Shown here one piece after another: positions 45,262-54,506 of a DNA stretch of 64,000 bases (its first letter is position 1; every line of letters begins with the position of its first letter). The notes beneath the pieces were generated by a model. It did not search any database, was not told the origin of the DNA, and was given only the letters and a program-made list of their open reading frames with translations. A program made the translations under genes and the position numbers. The stretch comes from Vibrio genomosp. F10 str. ZF-129 (lineage in GTDB: Bacteria > Pseudomonadota > Gammaproteobacteria > Enterobacterales > Vibrionaceae), in assembly GCF_000287055.2 (NCBI RefSeq), contig NZ_AJYQ02000089.1, positions 62,001 through 126,000 of the forward strand, given 5' to 3'.

Positions 45262-47256
45262 CTAACGCAACATATCGACCATTATAGCGACAGATTCATC
45301 TAGGTAAGCATCTGGAAGATCATAATCTTTAGGAATATCGTCTAAAGTAGCAAAGAGCTCGTCACCACTTGCTTTTTGGCGCAGATTAACGCGGGCTAAA
45401 CGAAGATCGTCATTTTTATCACTTTGTTCTTGCCTTACTTTCTCATTCAAAGAAATCGCATTATCGTCTTTTTCAGCCAAATATCTTTCAATATCCTCAG
45501 CAATAAACTGAAACTCCATGTCTTTCGCGATACGTACATCATGCTTGGCGGTTAACTTGCCAATCAATGCAGCGTTATCCTGCAAAGAATCAAATTTCAC
45601 TGGATCAATCTGATCCCAAGGTAATGCATTATCTTCAACGCTCTCACCTGTTTCTGCAGGATCAATCGGTGTCGGGTAAGGAATATCGGGAATCACACCT
45701 TTGTTCTGAGTACTTCCGCCGTTAATTCGGTAAAATTTTTGAATGGTGTATTGGACATAACCCAGCTCCTTCTCAAATAAATCATAGATATGATTCAAAG
45801 ACCGATGTTGCTGAACTGTGCCTTTACCAAATGAGTTTTCCCCTAAAATGATCGCGCGACCATAATCTTGCAGTGCCGCAGCAAAAATTTCTGATGCAGA
45901 AGCGCTGTATCGGTTCACTAAGACGGTTAGTGGCCCTTGATAACTGATTTTTCCATCAGTATCACTGTTGACATTAACACGGCCATAACTATCACGAACC
46001 TGAACGACCGGGCCACTCTCTATAAACAAGCCAGACAGTGCGGTCGCTTCTGTTAACGCGCCCCCGCCATTGTTACGCAAATCAACAATAATGCCATCGA
46101 CACCGTCAGCCACTAACTCAGAGATCAGTTTATCGGTATCTTTAGAAAGACCAACATAGAAACTTGGGACTTCTAGTACACCAATTTTCTTACCATCTTT
46201 CTCGATTACCTCAGATTTAACCGCTCTATCTTCAAGGCGAATCGTATCTCGAACAATTGTTACAACGTGACTTTTTGCATCCTTACCTTCGGGTAAAATC
46301 TGCAAGTTAACCTTGGTACCCTTAGGTCCTTTAATCAGTTGTACGACATCATCAAGTCGCCATCCAATAACATCGACGATATCTTTGCCATCTTGACCCA
46401 CCCCAACAATTCGATCACCTTCACCCAGCTGCTTGCTATTAGAAGCAGGCCCACCCGCGACTAAAGAGCGAATAACGGTATAGTCATCGGTCATTTGAAG
46501 TACAGCGCCTATCCCTTCTAACGAAAGGTTCATTTCAGATTGGAATTGTTCAGCGTTACGTGGAGAAAGGTAACTGGTATGAGGATCAACTTCTCTGGCA
46601 AATGCATTCATGTATAGCTGAAAAGCATCTTCGTTGTTGGTTTGACTCAAGCGTTTAATCGCGTTGTTATAACGTTTACCCAATACCTCTTTGATTTCAG
46701 GCCACTCTTTATCCGTCATTTTAAGATTAAGGGCATCGTATTTAACACGTTTTCGCCACAGCTCTTTCACTTCGGCGTCATCTACCGGCCAAGCGGCGTC
46801 TGAGCGATCAAGTTCGATAAATTCATCAACATCGAACTTCATTTCTGTATCAAGAAGGGTTAGCGCGTATTGAAACAGTTCATAACGTTTCTTCAACGAA
46901 ATATTATAGACATCAAACGCTATTTGATTGTTACCCGCTTTTAGCTGCTCATCAAGACCCGCAGACCAGTGATTAAACGAGTTTATGTCTGCCTGCGTGA
47001 AAATATTTCGATTGTAATCGAGCATTTCAATGTAACGAGCGAATATCGCTTGGGAGAACTGATCGTCTAAAGTGAAGTGATTATAATGAGAACGAGTAAA
47101 GCGTGAGGTGACGCGCTTGCTAGCGGTTTCATGCTGAACTTCAGGAGCGAGAACGGGTAAGTCCTCTTTGCTTAATTTGGCTTCAAGAGCCTGAGCTGAT
47201 GACACTGCTAGCCAAAGGCCAGCAGCAATCAGAGTCAATTTTGAACGGCATTTCAT
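45262..47256 (-). CDS. prc: Tail-specific periplasmic protease Prc
   Basis: 664 residues with a signal peptide (about 1-23, ending SSAQA). PDZ domain (about 235-325, GIGAVLQMTDDYTVI and GPASNSKQLGEGDRIVGVGQ) followed by the S41 protease domain with catalytic Ser in NRYSASASEIFAAALQDYGR and Lys in GENSFGKGTVQQ. It degrades periplasmic proteins by their C-terminus and processes FtsI and lytic enzymes. It lies 17 bases after proQ, the same pair as in E. coli. Confidence 0.96.
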   Translation of the reverse strand: MKCRSKLTLIAAGLWLAVSSAQALEAKLSKEDLPVLAPEVQHETASKRVTSRFTRSHYNHFTLDDQFSQAIFARYIEMLDYNRNIFTQADINSFNHWSAGLDEQLKAGNNQIAFDVYNISLKKRYELFQYALTLLDTEMKFDVDEFIELDRSDAAWPVDDAEVKELWRKRVKYDALNLKMTDKEWPEIKEVLGKRYNNAIKRLSQTNNEDAFQLYMNAFAREVDPHTSYLSPRNAEQFQSEMNLSLEGIGAVLQMTDDYTVIRSLVAGGPASNSKQLGEGDRIVGVGQDGKDIVDVIGWRLDDVVQLIKGPKGTKVNLQILPEGKDAKSHVVTIVRDTIRLEDRAVKSEVIEKDGKKIGVLEVPSFYVGLSKDTDKLISELVADGVDGIIVDLRNNGGGALTEATALSGLFIESGPVVQVRDSYGRVNVNSDTDGKISYQGPLTVLVNRYSASASEIFAAALQDYGRAIILGENSFGKGTVQQHRSLNHIYDLFEKELGYVQYTIQKFYRINGGSTQNKGVIPDIPYPTPIDPAETGESVEDNALPWDQIDPVKFDSLQDNAALIGKLTAKHDVRIAKDMEFQFIAEDIERYLAEKDDNAISLNEKVRQEQSDKNDDLRLARVNLRQKASGDELFATLDDIPKDYDLPDAYLDESVAIMVDMLR

Positions 47257-47273
47257 GCGTAGGAGTATCTCCT

Positions 47274-47900
47274 TTATGCGCGCAAGTGCTCCGCTTTCAC
47301 AACCATTTGCAGGCCGTTTGCTAGTTGAACTCGCACGTCTTCCTTATTAATTTCAACAATGGTCGCTGCCATGTTTCCTTTACCCATATTTACGTTCACA
47401 TTGTTACCAACGATCATATCGTCAGCGACTAAAGCGCGCGTTTCTACAGGCTTACTTTCTGTTTTTTGTGCTTTAGGCGCAGGACGACGAGCTTGAGGCT
47501 TCTTCGCTTTTGGCTTAGCCGCTTTACCTTCTTCACGCGCTTTCTGCGCTTGTTCTTTACGACGAGCTTGAACTCGAGCTTTGCTTTCTGCTAATGCCGT
47601 TTTCGCGTGCTCTACATGTTCTTCTTCTAACTCACCACATGCATTGCCATCTAGGTCAACACGCGTAGCGCCTGTTTTGGCTCCGTGTAAATAGCGCCAA
47701 GAAGACGTGTACTGTCTTAATGCTGCACGAAGCTGAGTCTTGCTTACTTTTTCATCTTCATTCAAGCGTTCTGCAAGATCTTGAAAAATACCAATTTTCA
47801 AAGGTTTTGCTTCACCTTCTAAAGTAAAGCACTTAGGGAAACATTCAGCAATATATGCGATAACTTCTTTGCTGTTTTTTAACTTTTCAGTATTTTCCAT
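47274..47900 (-). CDS. proQ: RNA chaperone ProQ
   Basis: 208 residues: N-terminal FinO-like RNA-binding domain (about 1-120; [15 protein letters not shown], and [25 protein letters not shown]), a lysine/alanine/arginine-rich linker (about 115-155), and a C-terminal Tudor-like domain ending in [18 protein letters not shown]. It binds many small RNAs and mRNA 3' ends. Transcribed with prc. Confidence 0.95.
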   Translation of the reverse strand: MENTEKLKNSKEVIAYIAECFPKCFTLEGEAKPLKIGIFQDLAERLNEDEKVSKTQLRAALRQYTSSWRYLHGAKTGATRVDLDGNACGELEEEHVEHAKTALAESKARVQARRKEQAQKAREEGKAAKPKAKKPQARRPAPKAQKTESKPVETRALVADDMIVGNNVNVNMGKGNMAATIVEINKEDVRVQLANGLQMVVKAEHLRA

Positions 47901-47998
47901 GAGGGTTCCTGGTTATTGCGGTCTTTCCGCAAGCAATAAGGTAAATATGGGTGGTATTATAGTGACCTAAAAAGGAAAAACCACACCAGATAGATAAT

Positions 47999-48472
47999 TT
48001 ATGCTTTGTTAGCGTGCGAATTGAGCAGGTTTTCCACTTCTTGCATTAAAAAAGTTAATCCTTGTTCATCGATTTCACTAAAGCGGCCAATACTTGGGCT
48101 ATCAATATCGAGTATTCCGACTATTTCTCCATTTATCGAAAATGGAATGACCAGTTCTGAGTTACTGGCGGCGTCGCAAGCAATGTGACCTTCAAATTGG
48201 TGCACATCGTAAATACGTTGGACACTGTTTGTTGCCACCGAAGTGCCACACACACCTTTACCGATTGGAATTCTTACACAAGCTGGATTACCTTGAAATG
48301 GCCCCAACACCAATTCTTCATCTTTTAGTAGGTAGAATCCAACCCAATTTATGTCAGCCAATTCCATGTTCAATAAAGCACTAAGATTCGCTAAATTGGC
48401 GACGAGATCGGTTTCTGACTCTAAAAGTGATACTGCTTGTTTGGTTAGTCGGTGGTAATGTTCTATTTTCAT
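47999..48472 (-). CDS. msrC: Free methionine-(R)-sulfoxide reductase (GAF domain)
   Basis: 157 residues, a single GAF domain. Three cysteines, Cys65, Cys75 and Cys99, have the same spacing (10 and 24) as Cys84/94/118 of E. coli fRMsr (YebR/MsrC), so it should reduce free methionine-R-sulfoxide. The start at 48472 (MKIEHYHRLT) follows TTGGAACC; a longer frame from 48511 is rejected. It is 98 bases upstream of proQ on the same strand and divergent from the ABC exporter. Confidence 0.92.
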   Translation of the reverse strand: MKIEHYHRLTKQAVSLLESETDLVANLANLSALLNMELADINWVGFYLLKDEELVLGPFQGNPACVRIPIGKGVCGTSVATNSVQRIYDVHQFEGHIACDAASNSELVIPFSINGEIVGILDIDSPSIGRFSEIDEQGLTFLMQEVENLLNSHANKA

Positions 48473-48589
48473 TAATGGTTCCAATTGGAAATTTGAGCAT
48501 GAACTCAACAAAATACGCTAGGTTTTCTAGACTGCTTGGTTTTAAATAGTGCGAGTTTTTCAATACTGAAATAGGGATATTTCGACTCT

Positions 48590-50392
48590 ATGACAACATC
48601 AAACGATACTATTAGCCGCTCTTGGCTGTTAATTCAAGTAAAAAAGCATAAGTCCTTGCTCATCTTTGCAAATTCTATTGCTATCGTCGCCGCGCTAATT
48701 AGTGTCCCTATCCCATTGTTAATGCCACTGATGGTTGATGAAGTGCTGCTTGAACAACCGGGTTCTGGCTTAGCCATAATGAATCAGTTCTTACCGACAG
48801 AATTTCAAACGCCCACTGGTTACATCGTTCTGACTCTGCTGGCGGTAATCGTGATGCGTACCCTAAGTCAGGCACTCAATATTCTGCAAAGCCGTCAGTT
48901 TACGTTGGCCTCAAAAACCATCACATATAACATCCGGACTCGGATGATCGATAAACTGGGCCGAATAAGTATTCAACAATATGAAACCAAAGGAAGCGGT
49001 GGGATAAATTCCCATTTAGTGACAGATATTGAGACCATCGATAAATTTATTGGTGGCACCTTAAGTAAGTTTATTGTCAGTCTGCTCACCGTGCTTGGAA
49101 CCGCGCTGGTTTTACTTTGGCTGGAATGGCGCTTAGGCCTGTTTATTCTATTAGTGAACCCCATTGTTATCTATTTCTCTCGTAAACTGGGTAACCGAGT
49201 TAAACATTTAAAGAAATATGAGAACCAATCGTTTGAACGGTTTCAAAATCGGCTGATTGAAACGCTCGATGGTATTTATCAATTGCGCGCGGCCAACAAA
49301 GAGAAGTTGTTCTTAGAGGAACTAAAAAAAGACGCCAATCAAATTCGTATCGACGCAGACAAGTACGCTTGGCAGTCTGAAGCGGCAGGTCGTTTCTCTT
49401 TCTTGCTGTTTTTACTTGGGTTTGAGTTATTTAGAGCCATGGCTATGTTAATGGTGCTGTTTAGTGACCTTACTATTGGACAGATATTTGCCGTCTTTTC
49501 TTATCTCTGGTTTATGCTTGGGCCAGTACAAGAACTGCTGAGTATTCAGTTTTCCTGGTACAGTGCGAAAGCAGCGTTGATTAGAATCAATGCATTACTT
49601 TCTTTGGAAGAAGAAGACAGGCCACAAAGTAAAATCGATCCATTCACGGCTGACCGAGAGGTAGACGTCGAGATAAGCAACATCAATTTCTCGTATAACG
49701 AAGAAAACCAAGTACTTAACAACTTGTCTCTTACCATACCTGCAGGAAAGAAGGTGGCGTTGGTGGGTGCAAGTGGCGGTGGTAAGTCGACATTGATTCA
49801 ATTGCTGATTGGAGCATATCAGCAATCATCGGGAATCATTCGATTCAACGGTGCCTCTGCTACCGATATCAGTTATGAGATCATCCGCGAACATATTGCT
49901 GTTGTTTTACAACAACCTATACTCTTTAATGACACGTTGAGGCATAATCTGACTCTTGGCAGTGATGTTGATGATTTGTCTTTGTGGCGGGCGCTCGACG
50001 TTGCTCAGCTACAAGATGTCATAGAGACACTTGATCAAGGGCTCGAGACACAAGTGGGCCGTAACGGTATTCGTCTTTCTGGGGGACAACGCCAACGGCT
50101 CGCTATTGCGCGCATGGTATTGAGTAACCCTAAGTTTGTCATTTTAGACGAAGCAACATCGGCTCTTGATACGGCTACCGAGGCAGCCTTGCATAAAGCG
50201 CTCAATACATTTTTGGCTGGCCGCACGACACTGATCGTCGCTCACAGGCTCTCTGCCGTGAAGCAAGCCGATCTAATTTACGTACTTGAAGATGGTCAAG
50301 TCAGTCAAACCGGTACTCACGGTGAGCTTTTAACACAACAAGGGTTGTATCAAACACTGTATGGTACCGCACAAACCCACGCCACCTTGTGA
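48590..50392 (+). CDS. ABC exporter half-transporter (permease-ATPase fusion)
   Basis: 600 residues: six-helix transmembrane domain (about 20-320) and an ATPase domain with Walker A GASGGGKST, signature LSGGQRQR and Walker B FVILDEAT, followed by an H-loop AHRLS. It works as a dimer and belongs to the MsbA/peptide-exporter group; no peptidase C39 domain is present. The substrate is unknown. It lies 78 bases upstream of letA on the same strand with no terminator, so co-transcription with the LetAB lipid-transport genes is possible. The stop codon lies within a perfect matS site. Confidence 0.92.
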   Translation: MTTSNDTISRSWLLIQVKKHKSLLIFANSIAIVAALISVPIPLLMPLMVDEVLLEQPGSGLAIMNQFLPTEFQTPTGYIVLTLLAVIVMRTLSQALNILQSRQFTLASKTITYNIRTRMIDKLGRISIQQYETKGSGGINSHLVTDIETIDKFIGGTLSKFIVSLLTVLGTALVLLWLEWRLGLFILLVNPIVIYFSRKLGNRVKHLKKYENQSFERFQNRLIETLDGIYQLRAANKEKLFLEELKKDANQIRIDADKYAWQSEAAGRFSFLLFLLGFELFRAMAMLMVLFSDLTIGQIFAVFSYLWFMLGPVQELLSIQFSWYSAKAALIRINALLSLEEEDRPQSKIDPFTADREVDVEISNINFSYNEENQVLNNLSLTIPAGKKVALVGASGGGKSTLIQLLIGAYQQSSGIIRFNGASATDISYEIIREHIAVVLQQPILFNDTLRHNLTLGSDVDDLSLWRALDVAQLQDVIETLDQGLETQVGRNGIRLSGGQRQRLAIARMVLSNPKFVILDEATSALDTATEAALHKALNTFLAGRTTLIVAHRLSAVKQADLIYVLEDGQVSQTGTHGELLTQQGLYQTLYGTAQTHATL

Positions 50393-50401
50393 CGGCGTCA
50401 C
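50389..50401. promoter_or_regulatory. Perfect matS site (MatP binding)
   Basis: GTGAC GGC GTCAC matches the matS consensus GTGACRNYGTCAC at every position and is a perfect palindrome except for its centre. It overlaps the ABC exporter stop codon. By chance about one such site is expected per 4 million bases. Confidence 0.85.
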
Positions 50402-50470
50402 AATTTGTTGTGCATTACGAACAAGGGAAATAGCAATCAAGGAAATGATAATTAAGGAAATAGGCACAAA

Positions 50471-51718
50471 GTGGCATCGCTAACTGGACACCCTTCAGAA
50501 CAAACGGACATTCGCCTCTGTCCAGGCTGTGAGCTGCCTGTCGACATTGTCCCTGTTAAACAAGGAAGCTCCGCTTATTGCCCAAGATGCGGTACCCGAC
50601 TCTATCGGGGCGGAACCCCTTCGCTATCGGGCAATTTCGCCTTAGCGGTCACTTGTCTATTGTTGTTCATCCCTTCCCACTTTTTCGACTATATCAGCAT
50701 TAGGCTCGTTGGCGTCATGATTCCAGCAACCCTACCTTCTGGTATTTTCCTTCTATTTGATGAAGGCTTTCCTTTGTTAGGGCTGTTGATTTTCTTTTGC
50801 AGTTCATTAGCGCCCCTTGCCGTCTGCTTATCCGTCGTTATGGCGCATGCAGCGACAGCATTTCGAATGTTTGGGTTACTGAAGTTTTCGCTTTCCGTGA
50901 TTCAAGGATTAAAGCATTGGGTTATGATCGATGTGTTTCTCTTTAGCGTCGCAGTGTCATGTTTTAAGCTTCAAGACTATTCGGATATTCATGTGGGCCC
51001 AGGCCTTTTCGCTTTAATCTTACTGCAGCTTTTTACTGTGCTACTTTTGAGTAGAGTCAGTGTTAGACGCTACTGGGAAATATGGAAACAAGAAAAAACG
51101 TATGATTTTGCCGAGAAGACCATGCATTGCCACCATTGCCATTTGTCACAAGATGAATCAGAACAATGCATCCGATGCCATAAACCGATTTATCACCGTA
51201 AGCCAAAATCCATCCAAAAAACTTGGGCGTATTTGATCGCGGCCACCATCGCCCTATTTCCTGCTAATTTGGTCCCTATTTCCATTGTTATCACCAATGG
51301 ATTGCTCCAAGAAGACACTATCATGTCCGGTGTTATTTCTTTGGTTGAAAGCGATATGTGGGGCATTGCTGCCATCATTTTTATCGCCAGTATCGTGGTT
51401 CCGATCGCAAAGATATTCGGTATCGCGTATTTATTATTGGCCATTCATTTCAAACGACGCATCTTTCACCGACAACGTATGATGATTTATTTTGCCGTAA
51501 AATGGATTGGCAAATGGTCGGTTCTCGATTTGTTCGTTATCTCCATCATGTTAACCTTGGTGGACAGAGGACAAATACTTAATTTCACCCCAGGATTCGG
51601 TGCTGTTGCTTTTGGTTTGGTTGTTGTTATGACGATGCTCGCAGCAGAAAGCTTAGACCCCAGATTAATATGGGACAATTTCCCAGAGTCAAAACGAAAA
51701 GAGTCAAATAATGAGTAA
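50471..51718 (+). CDS. letA: Lipid transport membrane protein LetA (PqiA family)
   Basis: 415 residues: two PqiA-type membrane modules, each preceded by a zinc-ribbon with CxxC pairs (CPGCELPV...CPRCG near 16-42, and CHHCHLSQDESEQCIRCH near 220-237) and each with about four transmembrane helices. It probably feeds or receives lipid for the LetB tube across the envelope. Starts at GTG after AAGGAAATAGG and overlaps letB by 8 bases. Formerly YebS. Confidence 0.92.
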   Translation: MASLTGHPSEQTDIRLCPGCELPVDIVPVKQGSSAYCPRCGTRLYRGGTPSLSGNFALAVTCLLLFIPSHFFDYISIRLVGVMIPATLPSGIFLLFDEGFPLLGLLIFFCSSLAPLAVCLSVVMAHAATAFRMFGLLKFSLSVIQGLKHWVMIDVFLFSVAVSCFKLQDYSDIHVGPGLFALILLQLFTVLLLSRVSVRRYWEIWKQEKTYDFAEKTMHCHHCHLSQDESEQCIRCHKPIYHRKPKSIQKTWAYLIAATIALFPANLVPISIVITNGLLQEDTIMSGVISLVESDMWGIAAIIFIASIVVPIAKIFGIAYLLLAIHFKRRIFHRQRMMIYFAVKWIGKWSVLDLFVISIMLTLVDRGQILNFTPGFGAVAFGLVVVMTMLAAESLDPRLIWDNFPESKRKESNNE

Positions 51719-54341
51719 TGGTTCAACACAACCCTCGTTTTCACCCAATGTTAAACGTAACAAAGGAATCTCTCCCCTTTGGCTACTCCCAATCCTAACG
51801 TTTGCTTTGGCGGGCTGGCTTGTCTTTAAATCCGTTCAGGATGCAGGGCAACGTATCCAAATTTATTTTTCTGATGCGCAAGGGTTGGTTTCCGGGCGAA
51901 CCACCATCCGCTATCAAGGGCTTGAAGTCGGTATGGTGAGGGATATCAATCTCACTGAGGATTTAGAAAGCATTTATGTGGATGCCGATATCTACCCAGA
52001 AGCGACGAAGTTGTTGTCGAAAGAGACGCGTTTTTGGCTGGTTAAACCAACGGCTAGCCTAACGGGTGTGTCTGGTTTGGATGCGCTGGTATCGGGTAAC
52101 TACATATCCATTTATCCAAGTGAGGCGTCAAGTGAAGAAGAAACAACGTTCACCGCTCTTGATCGCCCGCCTTCAGACCTGATGACTCATACTGGACTCA
52201 ATATCCGACTCAAAGCCAGAGACTTAGGTGGAATTTCAATTGGCTCTCAAATTGTGTATAAAAAAATACCCATTGGTGAAGTCTACAATTATCAACTCGA
52301 TGAAGCGTCTAAAAACGTCATCATCAAAGCGTCTATCCAAGATAATTATAGGCACATCATTACCAATGAAAGCCGTTTCTGGAATGTAAGTGGTGTGGGC
52401 GCCAATATCGGCTTTCAAGGGGTCGATGTGAGACTGGAAAGCTTCAGTGCCCTACTCTCAGGTTCCATCGCCGTAGACTCACCGGATGGAGGGGAGCCCA
52501 TCACTGAAACGACGGAGTTTAAGCTTTATAGAGATCTGAAAACCGCGGGCCGCGGAATACCCATTAAAATTGAATTACCCGATAACAGCGACATCAGTGC
52601 TTCTGGTGCACCTATCATGTATCGCGGTCTCGAAGTTGGGCAAATTACTCGCCTGCAACTGAGTGATGGGAGAGAAAAAATCATCGCATCAGCCGCTATT
52701 CAACCTGCTTTCAGTGATATGTTGACCACGAATACCGCATTCCTATTAGAAGAAGCGAAGGTCTCTTTAAGTGGTGTACAGAACATTGCCAACTTAGTGA
52801 AAGGGAACTACCTCTCGGTTGTACCTGAAGAAGGCAGCCGAGCTCGTAGCTTTACGGCAGTACGTAAAAACGAGTTTAATAAACTTCAATCCCGCTCTGT
52901 CACAATCAACCTTATTGCCGACCAATCTTTTGGTCTCGATGTGGGGGCCGGCATACTCTATAAAGGCATTGAAGTCGGCTCGATTACCCATGTTCAACTG
53001 GTGAACGACCGTGTCCACCTAGGTGCATTAATCGACAACAGTTATGCTCACCTTATTCGCGCTAATAATCGTTTTTATGTCACAGGAAGTGCGACGGCAG
53101 AGCTTACAGAATCTGGGCTTAATATTTCAGTTCCCCCTGCCAAGCAATTGTTAACGGGCTCCATTAGCTTTGTCAGTGAAGGAAAGAGTAGAGCGAACAA
53201 AAATTACACCTTGTACGCAAGCCAATCGCTCGCCGAACTTGCCAAATATAATTTGTCTGGTTCTAAAAGTATTACTCTGTTTGCAGAAGAGCTACCACCT
53301 ATTTCAAAAGGCAGTCCACTCCTCTATCGAAACCTACAAGTTGGTAAAATCGCCGATTTCACGCTCATAGAAACCGGCATTAAAATTCAAGCCACCATTG
53401 AAAAACAGTACGAGCACTTGTTGACTCAGCAAACCGTGTTTTGGAATCGTTCCGGTGTTGAAATCGATGCTTCCCTTAGTGGTATAAACGTTAAGGCTGC
53501 CCCTTTAAAAACATTGATTCAAGGTGGTATCGCTTTTGATAACTTACCAGGTATAGAAAATAAGGTGAATGAGCACTGGAAACTCTACTCAGACTTTAAC
53601 CAAGCACGAAAGTTTGGGCATGTGATCACGTTAAAGACTGACGATTCCAATATCGTCACCCAAGGGACAACCCTAAAATATAATGGGATTAAAGTCGGTG
53701 AAGTCACTCAAGTGACTCCAGATTTTAATAACAAACAGATCGCGTTAAAGGCGAGAATATTACCTGAGTACTCACAGTATATCGCCCGAAATGGCAGTTA
53801 TTTTTGGGTAGCTAAGCCTAAAGTCACCTTGTCTGGTGTTGAAAATATTGAAAGCATTCTAACGCCAACTATCCTAGTTCAGCCGGGGCAAGGGGACAAA
53901 ACCAACCATTTCGAGCTCCAACCAACGCCAAAAGATCAGCCCGGGGTTATTTTTATTCTTCAAAGTGAAAAGCGTGGTTCCGTCTCAGTTGGAACGCCAG
54001 TGCTCTATCGCGACATGCCGGTTGGGCAAGTGGTTGACGTCCAACTTGGCGAGTTTGCTGACCGTATCATTTCCACAATACGTATCGATAGCCAATACGC
54101 TTACCTTGTTCGGTCGAACAGTGTGTTCTGGAATACGTCAGGTTTGGATGTATCTATCGGTCTCACCGGTGCCAATATTAAATCCGGCACCCTAGATAGC
54201 ATATTGAATGGAGGCATCACGTTTGCAACGCCTGAAGGTAAGCAACTAGAACCTATCGCATCAGAAGAGCAGTCTTTCTTCTTATACCCTAGCCCAGAAG
54301 ACAAATGGACTCGTTGGAGAACACCCATCCCTAAGCCATAA
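51711..54341 (+). CDS. letB: Seven-MCE-domain lipid transport tube LetB
   Basis: 876 residues (E. coli LetB has 877): one N-terminal transmembrane helix (about 22-42) and seven consecutive MCE domains, each recognisable by a G-x-x-(I/L)-x-Y-x-x-(L/I/M)-x-V-G motif (for example IRYQGLEVG, MYRGLEVG, LLYRNLQVG, LYRDMPVG). It forms a stack of seven rings spanning the periplasm that carries phospholipids. Formerly YebT. A terminator follows the gene. Confidence 0.95.
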   Translation: MSNGSTQPSFSPNVKRNKGISPLWLLPILTFALAGWLVFKSVQDAGQRIQIYFSDAQGLVSGRTTIRYQGLEVGMVRDINLTEDLESIYVDADIYPEATKLLSKETRFWLVKPTASLTGVSGLDALVSGNYISIYPSEASSEEETTFTALDRPPSDLMTHTGLNIRLKARDLGGISIGSQIVYKKIPIGEVYNYQLDEASKNVIIKASIQDNYRHIITNESRFWNVSGVGANIGFQGVDVRLESFSALLSGSIAVDSPDGGEPITETTEFKLYRDLKTAGRGIPIKIELPDNSDISASGAPIMYRGLEVGQITRLQLSDGREKIIASAAIQPAFSDMLTTNTAFLLEEAKVSLSGVQNIANLVKGNYLSVVPEEGSRARSFTAVRKNEFNKLQSRSVTINLIADQSFGLDVGAGILYKGIEVGSITHVQLVNDRVHLGALIDNSYAHLIRANNRFYVTGSATAELTESGLNISVPPAKQLLTGSISFVSEGKSRANKNYTLYASQSLAELAKYNLSGSKSITLFAEELPPISKGSPLLYRNLQVGKIADFTLIETGIKIQATIEKQYEHLLTQQTVFWNRSGVEIDASLSGINVKAAPLKTLIQGGIAFDNLPGIENKVNEHWKLYSDFNQARKFGHVITLKTDDSNIVTQGTTLKYNGIKVGEVTQVTPDFNNKQIALKARILPEYSQYIARNGSYFWVAKPKVTLSGVENIESILTPTILVQPGQGDKTNHFELQPTPKDQPGVIFILQSEKRGSVSVGTPVLYRDMPVGQVVDVQLGEFADRIISTIRIDSQYAYLVRSNSVFWNTSGLDVSIGLTGANIKSGTLDSILNGGITFATPEGKQLEPIASEEQSFFLYPSPEDKWTRWRTPIPKP

Positions 54342-54344
54342 GGT

Positions 54345-54398
54345 CTAAGGTTTAAGGTCTTTAGCTCCCAGCTCTAAGCTCTCAGCTCTCAGCAATGG
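54345..54398. repeat. Degenerate direct repeats after letB
   Basis: Two short repeat runs follow the stop: AAGGTCT/AAGGTTT/AAGGTCT, then AGCTC units (AGCTCCC, AGCTCTA, AGCTCTC, AGCTCTC). They are low-complexity and lie before the terminator. No function is evident. Confidence 0.6.
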
Positions 54399-54419
54399 CC
54401 GTAACTCATTCACTCTTTA

Positions 54420-54446
54420 AAAAAGCAGCGACATCGCTGCTTTTTC
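54420..54446 (+). terminator. Terminator of letAB
   Basis: AGCAGCG and CGCTGCT around ACAT with flanking A run and T run; it should end letB transcription and leave rsmF with its own promoter. Confidence 0.9.
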
Positions 54447-54506
54447 TATTCTTAAAAGGCGTAATTTAGTTATAATTCCGGCAACATTTTTATCCGAGCA
54501 ATCTCT

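Noticed and set aside
54345..54398. AGCTC repeats as a CRISPR or IS remnant
   Set aside because: Units are 7 bases, degenerate and without spacers or flanking inverted repeats.
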